Position numbers and translations under genes: made by a program
In this document: piece by piece, positions 44,558-52,137 of the stretch
How the letters are laid out: every line of letters begins with the position of its first letter
Numbering within the stretch: the first letter of the stretch is position 1
Notes under the pieces: generated by a model
Told to the model about the DNA's origin: nothing
What the model saw: only the letters and a program-made list of their open reading frames with translations
The model's database searches: none
Source of the DNA: Bog-473 sp963726135
GTDB lineage: Bacteria > Actinomycetota > Acidimicrobiia > Acidimicrobiales > RAAP-2
NCBI GenBank assembly: GCA_963726135.1
Contig: CAVSBE010000008.1
Coordinates: 248,001 to 312,000, forward strand
Reading direction: 5' to 3'
DNA: 64,000 nucleotides

Positions 44558-45340
44558 ATGAACAACTCTCAAGCGCCCGCATCGATTCTCGACACCCTCC
44601 GCACCGTGGAGTTCCGCCTCGGCCTCAAGGGCTACAACGTCGATGAGGTCGACGAGTACCTGGACAAGGCCGCACAGGAAGCCGAGGGCCTGCAGGAGCA
44701 CGTCCGCCAGCTGAACGAGCGGCTGCGCCAGGCCAGCGAGCGGATCTCGCAGCTCGAGAGGGACAAGCGTGCGGCGCCCGTGGCCGCCGAAGTGGACCAG
44801 GGTGCTGCGGCGGCATCCGCTGATGCTGCCGCGCTCTCCGACGAGACGCTCCAGCGCACACTCCTGCTGGCCCAGAAGTTCGTCGACCAGACGAAGCGGG
44901 AGAGCGAGGCGGAGGCAGCTGCGATCGTGGCGCAGGCCGAGGAGTCCGCTCGTGGCGCCATCGCGGCGGCGAAGGCGACCGCCGCCCAGCTGCAGACGGA
45001 GACGCACCAGAAGCTGCGCGAGGAGGTCACACGGCTCGAGACCACGCGGACCGAGTTGGCGACGGACGTCGAGAGCATGGCGCGACACCTCGAGTCGGAG
45101 CGCAACCGCCTGCGCGGCGCGCTCTCCGAGATTCTCCGGTGGGTCGACGAGAACGTGCAGCCCGCCAACTCGCTCATGGGTGTGAGGCCCAAGCAGGCCC
45201 CGCTGGCCCGGGCCGATGGGGCTCCGAGCGACCCTTCGAGTGCTCCGGCCGGTCCGCCCGAGGCGGACGACGACGCCCCGACGTTGAACCTCCAGAGCGG
45301 ACCCGGCGCCGCCGTGTCAGGGGCGCCCCGACCCCTCTGA
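44558..45340 (+). CDS. divIVA: DivIVA/Wag31-like polar growth protein
   Basis: DivIVA marks curved membrane at poles and septa and organises wall growth. The N-terminal membrane-binding domain is TLRTVEFRLGLKGYNVDEVD with EYLDKAAQEAEGL, then coiled coils over residues 45-75 and 95-185 rich in Ala, Gln and Glu. A disordered acidic tail follows (PSDPSSAPAGPPEADDDAPT). The length of 260 residues matches actinobacterial Wag31. It lies at the usual place after sepF and yggT. Confidence 0.93.
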   Translation: MNNSQAPASILDTLRTVEFRLGLKGYNVDEVDEYLDKAAQEAEGLQEHVRQLNERLRQASERISQLERDKRAAPVAAEVDQGAAAASADAAALSDETLQRTLLLAQKFVDQTKRESEAEAAAIVAQAEESARGAIAAAKATAAQLQTETHQKLREEVTRLETTRTELATDVESMARHLESERNRLRGALSEILRWVDENVQPANSLMGVRPKQAPLARADGAPSDPSSAPAGPPEADDDAPTLNLQSGPGAAVSGAPRPL

Positions 45341-45468
45341 TCTCACCCGCTGGGGCCGCCTGAGGGGATGTTGCCCCTCATCGTCGCGGTCCGGTATCGT
45401 CGCCCGCTCCCCGGACGAGGTCGTCGTCAGGGAAACCGGCCACGGCGAGTGGTCCGAAGGAGGGAACG

Positions 45469-46371
45469 ATGACCCCAGCGAGCAAGGGCTCCCAGGTCAA
45501 GAAGTTGCCTGCGTCGCGTTCGACCGCCAAAGCAACGCCACGAACCGGGAACAAAAGACCGTCGGCCACGGTTGCGCCAACAGCCACGAAACGCCCAGCT
45601 CTCTCAAAAAAGAAGGCAGTCCCCGTTGTGAAGAAGGCAGCCACGCCGACGAAGAAGCCAGCATCTCCAGCCAAGAAGGTGGTGTCCACGGCGCCAAAGA
45701 AGGCCGTGCCTGCGGCGGCGAAGAGGTCGACGCCCGCCAAGAAGGCGGCGACGGCACCCAAGAAGTCGGCCCCGGCCTCCAAGAAGGCCGCGCCGGCGCC
45801 GGCGTCCAAGAAGGCCGCGCCGGCGGCCAAGAAGGCGGCGGGGAAGCCCGCCGCGAAGAAGGCCGCGCCGGCCTCGGGAGGATCGAGGAGCGCGACGGCG
45901 GCGGCGAACGGAGCGGGAGCGCCGGCGCCGGCGCGCACGACCTTCACGCCCAAGCCAAAGCCACCCGCGCCCGTGCGGCCGAAGACGGGCCCCTATGCCA
46001 AGGACACCAAGTTCCTCGACGAGGTGCGTGAGCTGCTGCTGGACGATCGCGCCATCTACCAGGAGCAGGCGACGTCGCTCCGGGCCGAGGCCGATTCCCT
46101 CGCGCTCGAGCGAGAACCGGGGGACGTGCAGTTCGACGAGGAGTCGGGGGAGGGTGGCACGGTCACGGTCGACCGCGAGCGCAACCTGGCGCTGTCCGGG
46201 CAGGCGACCATCGCGGTCGAGGAGATCGATGACGCCCTGCGGCGCATCGACGACAAGACGTACGGGTACTGCGAGCGCTGCTTCCAGCCGATCCCCAAGC
46301 CGCGCCTACGGGCGCTGCCCTACGCCCGTCTCTGTGTGGCGTGCAAGAGCGGAGGGCTGTCGCGGCGCTGA
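45469..46371 (+). CDS. DksA/TraR zinc-finger protein with histone H1-like Lys/Ala/Pro tail
   Basis: Residues 1-175 are a low-complexity Lys/Ala/Pro/Ser chain with repeated AKKAA and PAKKA units, like bacterial histone H1-type tails. Residues 180-300 form a DksA/TraR-type domain: KFLDEVRELLLDDRAIYQEQ, a coiled-coil pair, IDDALRRIDDKTYGYCERC and the four-Cys finger completed in YARLCVACKSGG. DksA-like proteins bind the RNA polymerase secondary channel; the tail would add nucleic acid binding. AAGGAGGG precedes the ATG. It overlaps lspA by 31 bases. Confidence 0.88.
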   Translation: MTPASKGSQVKKLPASRSTAKATPRTGNKRPSATVAPTATKRPALSKKKAVPVVKKAATPTKKPASPAKKVVSTAPKKAVPAAAKRSTPAKKAATAPKKSAPASKKAAPAPASKKAAPAAKKAAGKPAAKKAAPASGGSRSATAAANGAGAPAPARTTFTPKPKPPAPVRPKTGPYAKDTKFLDEVRELLLDDRAIYQEQATSLRAEADSLALEREPGDVQFDEESGEGGTVTVDRERNLALSGQATIAVEEIDDALRRIDDKTYGYCERCFQPIPKPRLRALPYARLCVACKSGGLSRR

Positions 46372-46838
46372 CCCGACCCCGGGTCCTGGCGTTTGCCATA
46401 GCCGCCGTCGTGGTGGCGGCCGATTGGGTGACCACCACGCTCGCGGTCGATCACCTTCACGGCGTCCGCCATGTCTGGGGGCCCTTCGGCCTGGCGCTCA
46501 CGTACAACTCGGGCTTCGCCTTCAGCCTGTTCAGCGGCAGGGCCGTCATCGTGACCGTGCTCCTGTGCTTCGGGGTCGTCGTCCTCGTCCTCGTCGTCGC
46601 CCAGGTTCGTACGGTGCCCCTCGCCGTCGGGGCGGGGCTGGTCCTCGGGGGCGCCGTCGGCAACCTGAGCGAGCGGATCGCGGGCACCCACGGTGGCCAG
46701 GTGCCCGACTTCGTCACGCTCGACTATTGGCCGACGTTCAACCTGGCGGACGCCTGCGTGACGATCGGCGTGATCGTGGTCGCCGCCTGCCTGCTCCTCG
46801 GCGATCGGGACGCCGTACGGGCCGGGGAGGCCCGATGA
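46341..46838 (+). CDS. lspA: Lipoprotein signal peptidase LspA
   Basis: LspA removes signal peptides from diacylated lipoproteins. Four hydrophobic segments are visible, and the two catalytic Asp regions are GAVGNLSERIAGTHGGQVPD and WPTFNLADACVTIG; the family's N-terminal Asp is in VAADWVTTTLAV. The usual GNLIDR is here GNLSERI, a change next to the catalytic site that may mean altered activity, while the Asp of VPDF and NLAD remain. GTG 46341 inside the upstream gene is the best start. It overlaps rluD (ATGATG). Confidence 0.87.
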   Translation: MQERRAVAALTRPRVLAFAIAAVVVAADWVTTTLAVDHLHGVRHVWGPFGLALTYNSGFAFSLFSGRAVIVTVLLCFGVVVLVLVVAQVRTVPLAVGAGLVLGGAVGNLSERIAGTHGGQVPDFVTLDYWPTFNLADACVTIGVIVVAACLLLGDRDAVRAGEAR

Positions 46839-47836
46839 TGGCCGGGACGGGTGGCGACCGGCGACACGGTGACGAGGGCGTGGACGGCGTCGGAGATGAG
46901 GACGGGGACGTCGTCTCGACCGAGATCCCGGCGCTCCTCGCCGGCGTTCGGGTGGATCGGGGGGTGGCGATGGCGGCCAACGTCTCGCGGGCGGCGGCCG
47001 CCGAGCTGGTCGAGGCCGGTCGGGTCCTGGTCGACGGTACCCCTGTCTTGGTCGGCCGGACCCTGCTGACGGAGGGCGCCACCCTGACAGTCCGGCTGCG
47101 CAAGGCCGCCGACCAGCGGGTGGCGCCCGAGCCGGGCGTGCGTTTTGAGGTCGTGCACGCTGACGACCTGGTGGCGGTGGTGGACAAGCCGGCGGGCCTC
47201 GTCGTCCACCCGGGTGCGGGCCACGACGTCGGGACCCTGGTCGGGGGCCTCCTGGCCCGCTTTCCCGACCTCGCCGATCTCGTGACCTCGGGGGTGTGCG
47301 CGGCCGACCGGCCCGGGATCGTGCACCGGCTCGACAAGGGGACCTCGGGGCTTCTCGCGGTGGCGCGGACGGCAGAGGCCTACCGGGCGCTCGTCGACCA
47401 GCTCGCCACGAGGACGATGGAGCGCCGGTATCTGGCGCTCGTGGCCGGTGACGTGGCCGAGGACCGGGGAGCGGTGGAGGCGCCGATCGGCCGGTCCACC
47501 CGCACGCCGACCAAGATGGCCGTCACCGCCGGCGGGAAGCCGGCCCGGACCGCCTACACCGTCGTGGAGCGCCGGGACGGGGACGGGGAGTCGGCACCGA
47601 CGACGTTGCTCGAACTCTCGCTGCAGAGCGGGCGGACCCACCAGATACGCGTCCACATGTCGGCCATCGGGCATCCCGTCGTCGGTGATGCTCGCTACGG
47701 GATGCCCGACCGGCGCCTGGGAGCCGGTCGTTTCTTCCTGCACGCGTACAAGCTCGCGTTCACGCACCCGGGAACGGCCACCCGCATGGAGTTCACGTCC
47801 CCGCTGCCGGAGGACCTCAGGGGCTACTTGGTGTAA
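46835..47836 (+). CDS. rluD: RluD-type 23S rRNA pseudouridine synthase
   Basis: An acidic Gly/Asp-rich leader (about 30 residues) precedes an S4-like RNA-binding domain (VRVDRGVAMAANVSRAAAAE) and the catalytic domain. The active Asp167 lies in IVHRLDKGTSGLLAVART; VVDKPAGLVVHPGAGH and LQSGRTHQIRVHMSAIGHP are the other family motifs. The place after lspA is the standard synteny in actinobacteria. The target position in 23S rRNA is inferred from the family. It is convergent with the sigma factor gene, with three bases between. Confidence 0.93.
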   Translation: MMAGTGGDRRHGDEGVDGVGDEDGDVVSTEIPALLAGVRVDRGVAMAANVSRAAAAELVEAGRVLVDGTPVLVGRTLLTEGATLTVRLRKAADQRVAPEPGVRFEVVHADDLVAVVDKPAGLVVHPGAGHDVGTLVGGLLARFPDLADLVTSGVCAADRPGIVHRLDKGTSGLLAVARTAEAYRALVDQLATRTMERRYLALVAGDVAEDRGAVEAPIGRSTRTPTKMAVTAGGKPARTAYTVVERRDGDGESAPTTLLELSLQSGRTHQIRVHMSAIGHPVVGDARYGMPDRRLGAGRFFLHAYKLAFTHPGTATRMEFTSPLPEDLRGYLV

Positions 47837-47839
47837 CGG

Positions 47840-48676
47840 TCAGGCGGCTTCGTGGACGCCCAGCACGTCGGCATCGAAGGACAGCGCGGCCAGCGCCTCC
47901 TCCTCTGCACGCCTGACCCGACGGACGCCGACACCGAGGCGCTCGGCCGTGGACTGGAGCGACGCAGGGGAGTCGCCGTCGAAGCCGAAGCGGAGCCGGA
48001 GCACATCGCGCTGGAGACCGGGCAACCGCTCGACCGCCTCGCGGACCCGCTCGTAAACCAACGTCTCCTCCACGTCGGAGACAAAGTCCGACTCGTCGGG
48101 TGCCACGAGCTCACCCAGCGTCGTGGACGACTCGATGGCGGCGGGCTGGTCCAGCGACGCGGTCACCCGGGCCACGTCCTCGAGCGTCTCCCGCTCGTCG
48201 GCCGTCAGGCCCGTCGCCTCGTCGAGCTCGGCCACGGTGGGCGGGCGGCCCAGCGAGCTCGCGAGCTCCGACTTGGTCAGCTCGAGGCGCTGGATCTGCT
48301 CTCCGACCTCGAGAGGGATCCTGATGGTGCGTCCGTGTTGCTGGACCGCACGCTGCAGCGCCTGGCGAATCCACCAGGTGGCATAGGTGGAGAACCGGAA
48401 GCCTCGCTCCCAGTCGAACTTGTCGACGGCACGCATCAGGCCGAACGTGCCCTCCTGCACGAGGTCGGCCATGTCGACGCCCCGATCCTGATAGCGCCTG
48501 GCCCAGTGCACCACCAGCCGCAGGTTGGCGGCGACCATCTGCTTGCGCGCGGCCTCGTCGCCGGCCGTCACTCGCTTGGCCAGCTCGACCTGCTGCTCGT
48601 GGTCGGGCATTGGGAACTGGTCGAGGTCGCGCAACATCAGGCCCAATGTGTCCGATGTGCTCACCGCGCTCTTCAT
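47840..48676 (-). CDS. Sigma-70 family RNA polymerase sigma factor (group 2, RpoD-like)
   Basis: The 278-residue protein lacks region 1.1 and has regions 1.2 (DTLGLMLRDLDQFPMPDHEQ), 2 (AANLRLVVHWARRYQDRGVD, DLVQEGTFGLMRAVDKFDWE, FSTYATWWIRQALQRAVQQH), 3 and 4 (LPGLQRDVLRLRFGFDGDSP, AERLGVGVRRVRRAEEEAL). Region 2.4 is close to primary sigma, so it should read housekeeping-like promoters, as group 2 factors do in stress or stationary phase. The ATG at 48676 has GGAG five bases upstream. The N-terminus is too short for the primary sigma of this group. Confidence 0.9.
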   Translation of the reverse strand: MKSAVSTSDTLGLMLRDLDQFPMPDHEQQVELAKRVTAGDEAARKQMVAANLRLVVHWARRYQDRGVDMADLVQEGTFGLMRAVDKFDWERGFRFSTYATWWIRQALQRAVQQHGRTIRIPLEVGEQIQRLELTKSELASSLGRPPTVAELDEATGLTADERETLEDVARVTASLDQPAAIESSTTLGELVAPDESDFVSDVEETLVYERVREAVERLPGLQRDVLRLRFGFDGDSPASLQSTAERLGVGVRRVRRAEEEALAALSFDADVLGVHEAA

Positions 48677-48832
48677 GTTCGCTCCAGACGCTTTTCGCTC
48701 GCTCTCAGTCGTACGTACCCGGGGGGTTCCCGGGATGAACCTGCCCGGTACAACCCGACCCGCACCCGGATCATTCCATTGGGGTGTTCGCACCGAATTG
48801 CGCTGCTGGACGCCCCGTGATGGTCTACGGCC

Positions 48833-49420
48833 ATGGCCGCCAAGATGGTGCTCCTCAGGCACGGGGCGACCGAATGGTCCAAGAACGGTCAACACACTGG
48901 ACGCTCGGATATTCCCTTGCTCGACGAGGGGTGCACACAGGCCAGGAGGGCAGGCGAGATCCTGCGTGAGCACGGTTTCGCGAATTTCGGGCTCGTCCTC
49001 ACGAGCCCCTTGCGCCGGGCGGCGGAGACCTGTGCGCTGGCCGGGTTCGAGGGTGAGATCGACCCCGACCTCATGGAGTGGGACTACGGAGCCTACGAGG
49101 GCCTCACCTCGGCCGACATCCGGGAAGGGCGACCCGGGTGGACCCTGTGGCAGGACGGGGTTCCCGACGGCGAGCGGCTGACGGATGTGGGCCGGCGAGC
49201 CGACAGGGTGATCGAACGAGCGAGGGCTGTCGAGGGCGACACGCTCTGCGTGGCCCACGGCCACCTCTTGCGCGTTCTGGCGGTCCGCTGGCTCGGCTTG
49301 CCGCCCGTCGCCGGCAGGCTCCTGCTCCTCCGGGCCGGGGCGATCAGCGTGCTCGGCTGGGATCTAGAGAGCCCCGCCATCGAGGTCTGGAACGTTGGGC
49401 CGCCTAATGACCCCATGTGA
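48833..49420 (+). CDS. Histidine phosphatase (phosphoglycerate mutase-like)
   Basis: The phosphohistidine motif LLRHGATEW lies at residues 7-15, with the second His in VAHGHLLRVLAVRWLG and LTSPLRRAAETC and EWDYGAYEGL between. The enzyme could act on small phosphorylated metabolites; the family has many substrates and none is indicated. The gene is divergent from the sigma factor with a 156-bp spacer. The 135 bases after its stop contain repeats of CGATCGAC but no gene. Confidence 0.88.
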   Translation: MAAKMVLLRHGATEWSKNGQHTGRSDIPLLDEGCTQARRAGEILREHGFANFGLVLTSPLRRAAETCALAGFEGEIDPDLMEWDYGAYEGLTSADIREGRPGWTLWQDGVPDGERLTDVGRRADRVIERARAVEGDTLCVAHGHLLRVLAVRWLGLPPVAGRLLLLRAGAISVLGWDLESPAIEVWNVGPPNDPM

Positions 49421-49555
49421 CCAGGTTGACCCGAGTCGAGCCGAACGACGCGATCGACCGATCGACCGATCGTCGACGGGCCCGGTTCGAGAGGACCGAC
49501 GGGGCGAGGCCCGGCTCACCGCCGCGGCGGGAGCCGCCATGATCGGGCAGCAGCC

Positions 49556-49990
49556 TCAGACGGGAGCGGCCACGTTGCCCTGAGCCCGGTCGACCATGTC
49601 GGCCAGGCTGTAGGACTGCAGATGGGTGCGGATGGTCTCGCCCACGTCGGCCCAGACGGCCAGCAGGACGCATTGCCCCTCATGGTCGCAGGCGCCGTTG
49701 GCATGGGGCTCCCCGAAGTCGCCGGCGGCGATGGGGCCGTCGACGGCCGAGACGATCTGGGCCAGCGAGATCTCCCCGGGCGGGCGGGCCAGGACGTAGC
49801 CGCCGCCGACGCCCCGCTTGGAGCGGACGAGGCCGGCCCCCTTCAGGGCCAGCAGGATCTGCTCGAGGTAGGGCTGGGGGAGTCCCGTGCGCTCCGCGAT
49901 GTCCCGCACCGAGGTGGGCGTCTCGGCGCCGTGAAGGGCGAGCGAGAGCAGGGCCCGACTGGCGTAGTCACCCCGTGTTGAAACCCTCAC
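49556..49990 (-). CDS. Rrf2-family transcriptional regulator
   Basis: The winged helix is VSTRGDYASRALLSLALHGA, SVRDIAERTGLPQPYLEQIL and GLVRSKRGVGGGYVLARPPG, all typical of Rrf2/IscR/RsrR proteins. The sensor region has CDHEGQC with two cysteines but not the third Cys of IscR, so an iron-sulfur cluster would need another ligand or be absent. The GTG at 49990 gives VRVSTRGDY; earlier starts add unconserved sequence. The divergent phosphodiesterase-like gene is the nearest candidate target. Confidence 0.87.
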   Translation of the reverse strand: MRVSTRGDYASRALLSLALHGAETPTSVRDIAERTGLPQPYLEQILLALKGAGLVRSKRGVGGGYVLARPPGEISLAQIVSAVDGPIAAGDFGEPHANGACDHEGQCVLLAVWADVGETIRTHLQSYSLADMVDRAQGNVAAPV

Positions 49991-50041
49991 GGGAATCGAT
50001 GCTACCGGCCCCCACGTCGGTGGCGGGGGTGCGCTGGGCCG

Positions 50042-50047
50042 TAGGGT
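50042..50047 (+). promoter_or_regulatory. TAGGGT -10 box of a probably leaderless transcript
   Basis: TAGGGT ends eight bases before the GTG at 50056 with no ribosome binding site between. It supports that start for the phosphodiesterase-like gene. Confidence 0.4.
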
Positions 50048-50055
50048 GTGCCTCG

Positions 50056-51246
50056 GTGAACGACGGCGCGACGGCCCGGGTGACGACGGCAATCCCCCGG
50101 ACCGGGGCGGAGGACTCGGGGGATCCGCCCGAGCCGATCCTCCCGGACTGGAGCGGCCCGTGCCTGCACCGCGTCATTCCGACGCTTCTCGACCAGCTGG
50201 CGAACTCCGGGGGCGCACCGCTCCCGCCGTGGTTCCCGGCTTCGGTGGCGGGGGCGCGCCAGATCGTCCTCCTCGTGCTCGACGGCCTGGGCGCCGAGCA
50301 GCTGCGGGAGCGTAAAGGGCTCGCGCCGACGCTGCATTCGGGCACAGGGACCGCCATCACGAGCGTGGCCCCGAGCACGACCGCTTGCGCGTTGACGACG
50401 CTCGTGACGGGCCGGGTGCCGGCCGAGCACGGGGTGGTCGGCTACCGGGTGGCTCTCGACGGCGAGGTGATGAACGTGCTGCAGTGGACCGTCTGTGGCC
50501 TCGATGCCCGGATGCGGGTGCCGGCGCATTCGTTCCAACCGTTCGAGTCCTTCCCCGGTGCCACCAGCCGGGTGCCCGTGGTCACGCGCCACGACTACGG
50601 CCCCACGGGCTTTACGGCTGCGCACCTGGGGGACGTGGATCTCCACCGCTGGCACACGCCGGCGGGGCTCGTGACGGCGGTCGGTGAGCTCACCGCCGCC
50701 GGATCCCCGTTCGTCTACGCCTACTACGAGGGCATCGACCGGGTCGCCCACGCCCAGGGACTGAACGAGTACTACGACAACGAACTGCGGGCCACCGACC
50801 GACTCGTCGCCGACGTGCTCGAGGTCCTGCCGCCCGGTGCCGTCCTGGTGGTCACGGCGGATCACGGCCAGGTTGACGTCGGGGGATCCGTCGAGGTGCT
50901 CGGCCCGGAAATCATGCGGGGCGTGACCCTGATCAGCGGCGAAGGGCGTTTTCGCTGGCTGCACGTCCGTCCCGGGGCGGTGACCGACGTTGTCGACTCG
51001 GCCACGGCCCTCTACGGCGACGTCGCCTGGGTGCGGACCAGGGACCAGATCATCGAGGCGGGGTGGCTCGGCGGCGTGCCGTCGGCCGAGGTCGCGGCAC
51101 GGTTGGGCGACATCGTCCTCGTGCCCTTCGTCCCGACGGCGTTCCTCGACCCGGCCGACACCGGGGAGCTGCGCCTGAAGGCCCGCCACGGGTCGCTGAC
51201 CCCGGCGGAGATGATGGTTCCGCTGCTCGGCTGGCCGGCACTGTGA
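50056..51246 (+). CDS. Alkaline phosphatase superfamily nucleotide pyrophosphatase/phosphodiesterase-like protein
   Basis: The alkaline-phosphatase fold is marked by VLLVLDGLGAEQLRER (metal-binding Asp), a Thr nucleophile region SVAPSTTACALTTLVTGRVP, AEHGVVGYRV, YYEGIDRVAHAQG (Asp and His ligands) and VVTADHGQVDVG (Asp-His). These correspond to the type I phosphodiesterase/nucleotide pyrophosphatase family. No signal peptide is seen, so it is probably cytoplasmic. The start is uncertain; ATG 49999 would add 19 residues. Substrate is unknown. Confidence 0.85.
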   Translation: MNDGATARVTTAIPRTGAEDSGDPPEPILPDWSGPCLHRVIPTLLDQLANSGGAPLPPWFPASVAGARQIVLLVLDGLGAEQLRERKGLAPTLHSGTGTAITSVAPSTTACALTTLVTGRVPAEHGVVGYRVALDGEVMNVLQWTVCGLDARMRVPAHSFQPFESFPGATSRVPVVTRHDYGPTGFTAAHLGDVDLHRWHTPAGLVTAVGELTAAGSPFVYAYYEGIDRVAHAQGLNEYYDNELRATDRLVADVLEVLPPGAVLVVTADHGQVDVGGSVEVLGPEIMRGVTLISGEGRFRWLHVRPGAVTDVVDSATALYGDVAWVRTRDQIIEAGWLGGVPSAEVAARLGDIVLVPFVPTAFLDPADTGELRLKARHGSLTPAEMMVPLLGWPAL

Positions 51247-51330
51247 CGTGGGCGCCGCCGGTGGCAGCATTGGGCCGCCGAAGGACGCACCTGCGGGTGG
51301 GGACACGACACGACGGGTACGAAAGGCACC

Positions 51331-51849
51331 ATGGGTGACGAGACGAACGAAGTGACCGGGAGCGACTCGACGGCTGCTGAGTCGGCGGCGATCTCCCCCG
51401 ACGAGGTACTCGAGGGAAGCAGGGACGGATCCACCCCCGACCAGCGGTCGTCCGAGTCGGTCAACGAACCGGCCAAGGTGCTCCGCATCGGCTCCATGGT
51501 GAAGACGCTGCTCGACGAAGTCCGCGCCGCGCCGCTGGACGAAAAGAGCCGGGTCCGCCTGCGGGAGATCTACGAGCAGTCGATCCGCGACCTCGCCGAG
51601 GGCCTGTCGCCCGACTTGGTGGCCGAGCTCGCACGGATGGCACCCCCCTTCGACGTCGCCGCACCGAGCGAAGCCGAGCTGCGCATCGCCCAGGCACAGC
51701 TGGTCGGGTGGCTCGAGGGCCTGTTCCATGGGGTCCAGGCCACGCTGATGTCCCAGCAGATGGCCGCCCGGGCCCAGCTCGAGGAGATGCGCCAGCGCGG
51801 ACTGCCGTCCGCCGGCGAGGCGGGTGGGCGGACGGGGGCCTACCTCTGA
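51331..51849 (+). CDS. bpa: Bacterial proteasome activator Bpa/PafE
   Basis: Bpa forms a dodecameric ring that opens the 20S proteasome gate without ATP. After a 45-residue acidic disordered leader comes the conserved helical core RIGSMVKTLLDEVRAAPLDE, RVRLREIYEQSIRDLAEGL and ELRIAQAQLVGWLEGLFHGV with AARAQLEEMRQRGLP. The protein ends in GAYL, equivalent to the GQYL proteasome-docking tail. The presence of Bpa predicts 20S genes elsewhere in the genome. The ATG at 51331 follows AAAGGCACC. Confidence 0.93.
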   Translation: MGDETNEVTGSDSTAAESAAISPDEVLEGSRDGSTPDQRSSESVNEPAKVLRIGSMVKTLLDEVRAAPLDEKSRVRLREIYEQSIRDLAEGLSPDLVAELARMAPPFDVAAPSEAELRIAQAQLVGWLEGLFHGVQATLMSQQMAARAQLEEMRQRGLPSAGEAGGRTGAYL

Positions 51850-52078
51850 GCAGTGGCATCGGCGGCGATCCCAGGCCGGGGGCCCGCCGCTCGGGTACGG
51901 GCGGGCGCTGGGCCGGGCCGTGGTGGAGGAATTCCTCCGCCTCCTGAACCTCTTGTTCGTCCTCCGCGGCCTCGTCTGGGTCCTCGACAGGCTGTTCCCG
52001 CTGTGGGACAAGAAGCGACAGACCCTGCATGACAAAGTGGCCGGATCGGTGGTCCTCAGGGTCTGCCCGGCGGGCTAG
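51824..52078 (+). pseudogene. RDD-domain C-terminal fragment
   Basis: The frame ends with LFPLWDKKRQTLHDKVAGSV, the hallmark end of RDD membrane proteins, preceded by one or two hydrophobic stretches (LLNLLFVLRGLVWVL) and PPLGYGRALGRAVV, which match the last third of the domain. The first membrane segment with the Arg-Asp-Asp motif is missing, and there is no room for it before bpa ends at 51849. It is either a remnant or a very short membrane protein. The start GTG 51824 inside bpa is a guess. Confidence 0.55.
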
Positions 52079-52137
52079 ATTGCTGAGCCCGGAGGGAATC
52101 ACACCGGTGTAAGTTTGACGTGGCGAAAGGAGGGCCG

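Noticed and set aside
45378..45953. Minus-strand Ala/Gly/Phe-rich hydrophobic frame opposite the DksA-like gene
   Set aside because: It is the reverse reading of Lys/Ala repeats; the plus-strand gene has a strong ribosome binding site and a zinc finger.
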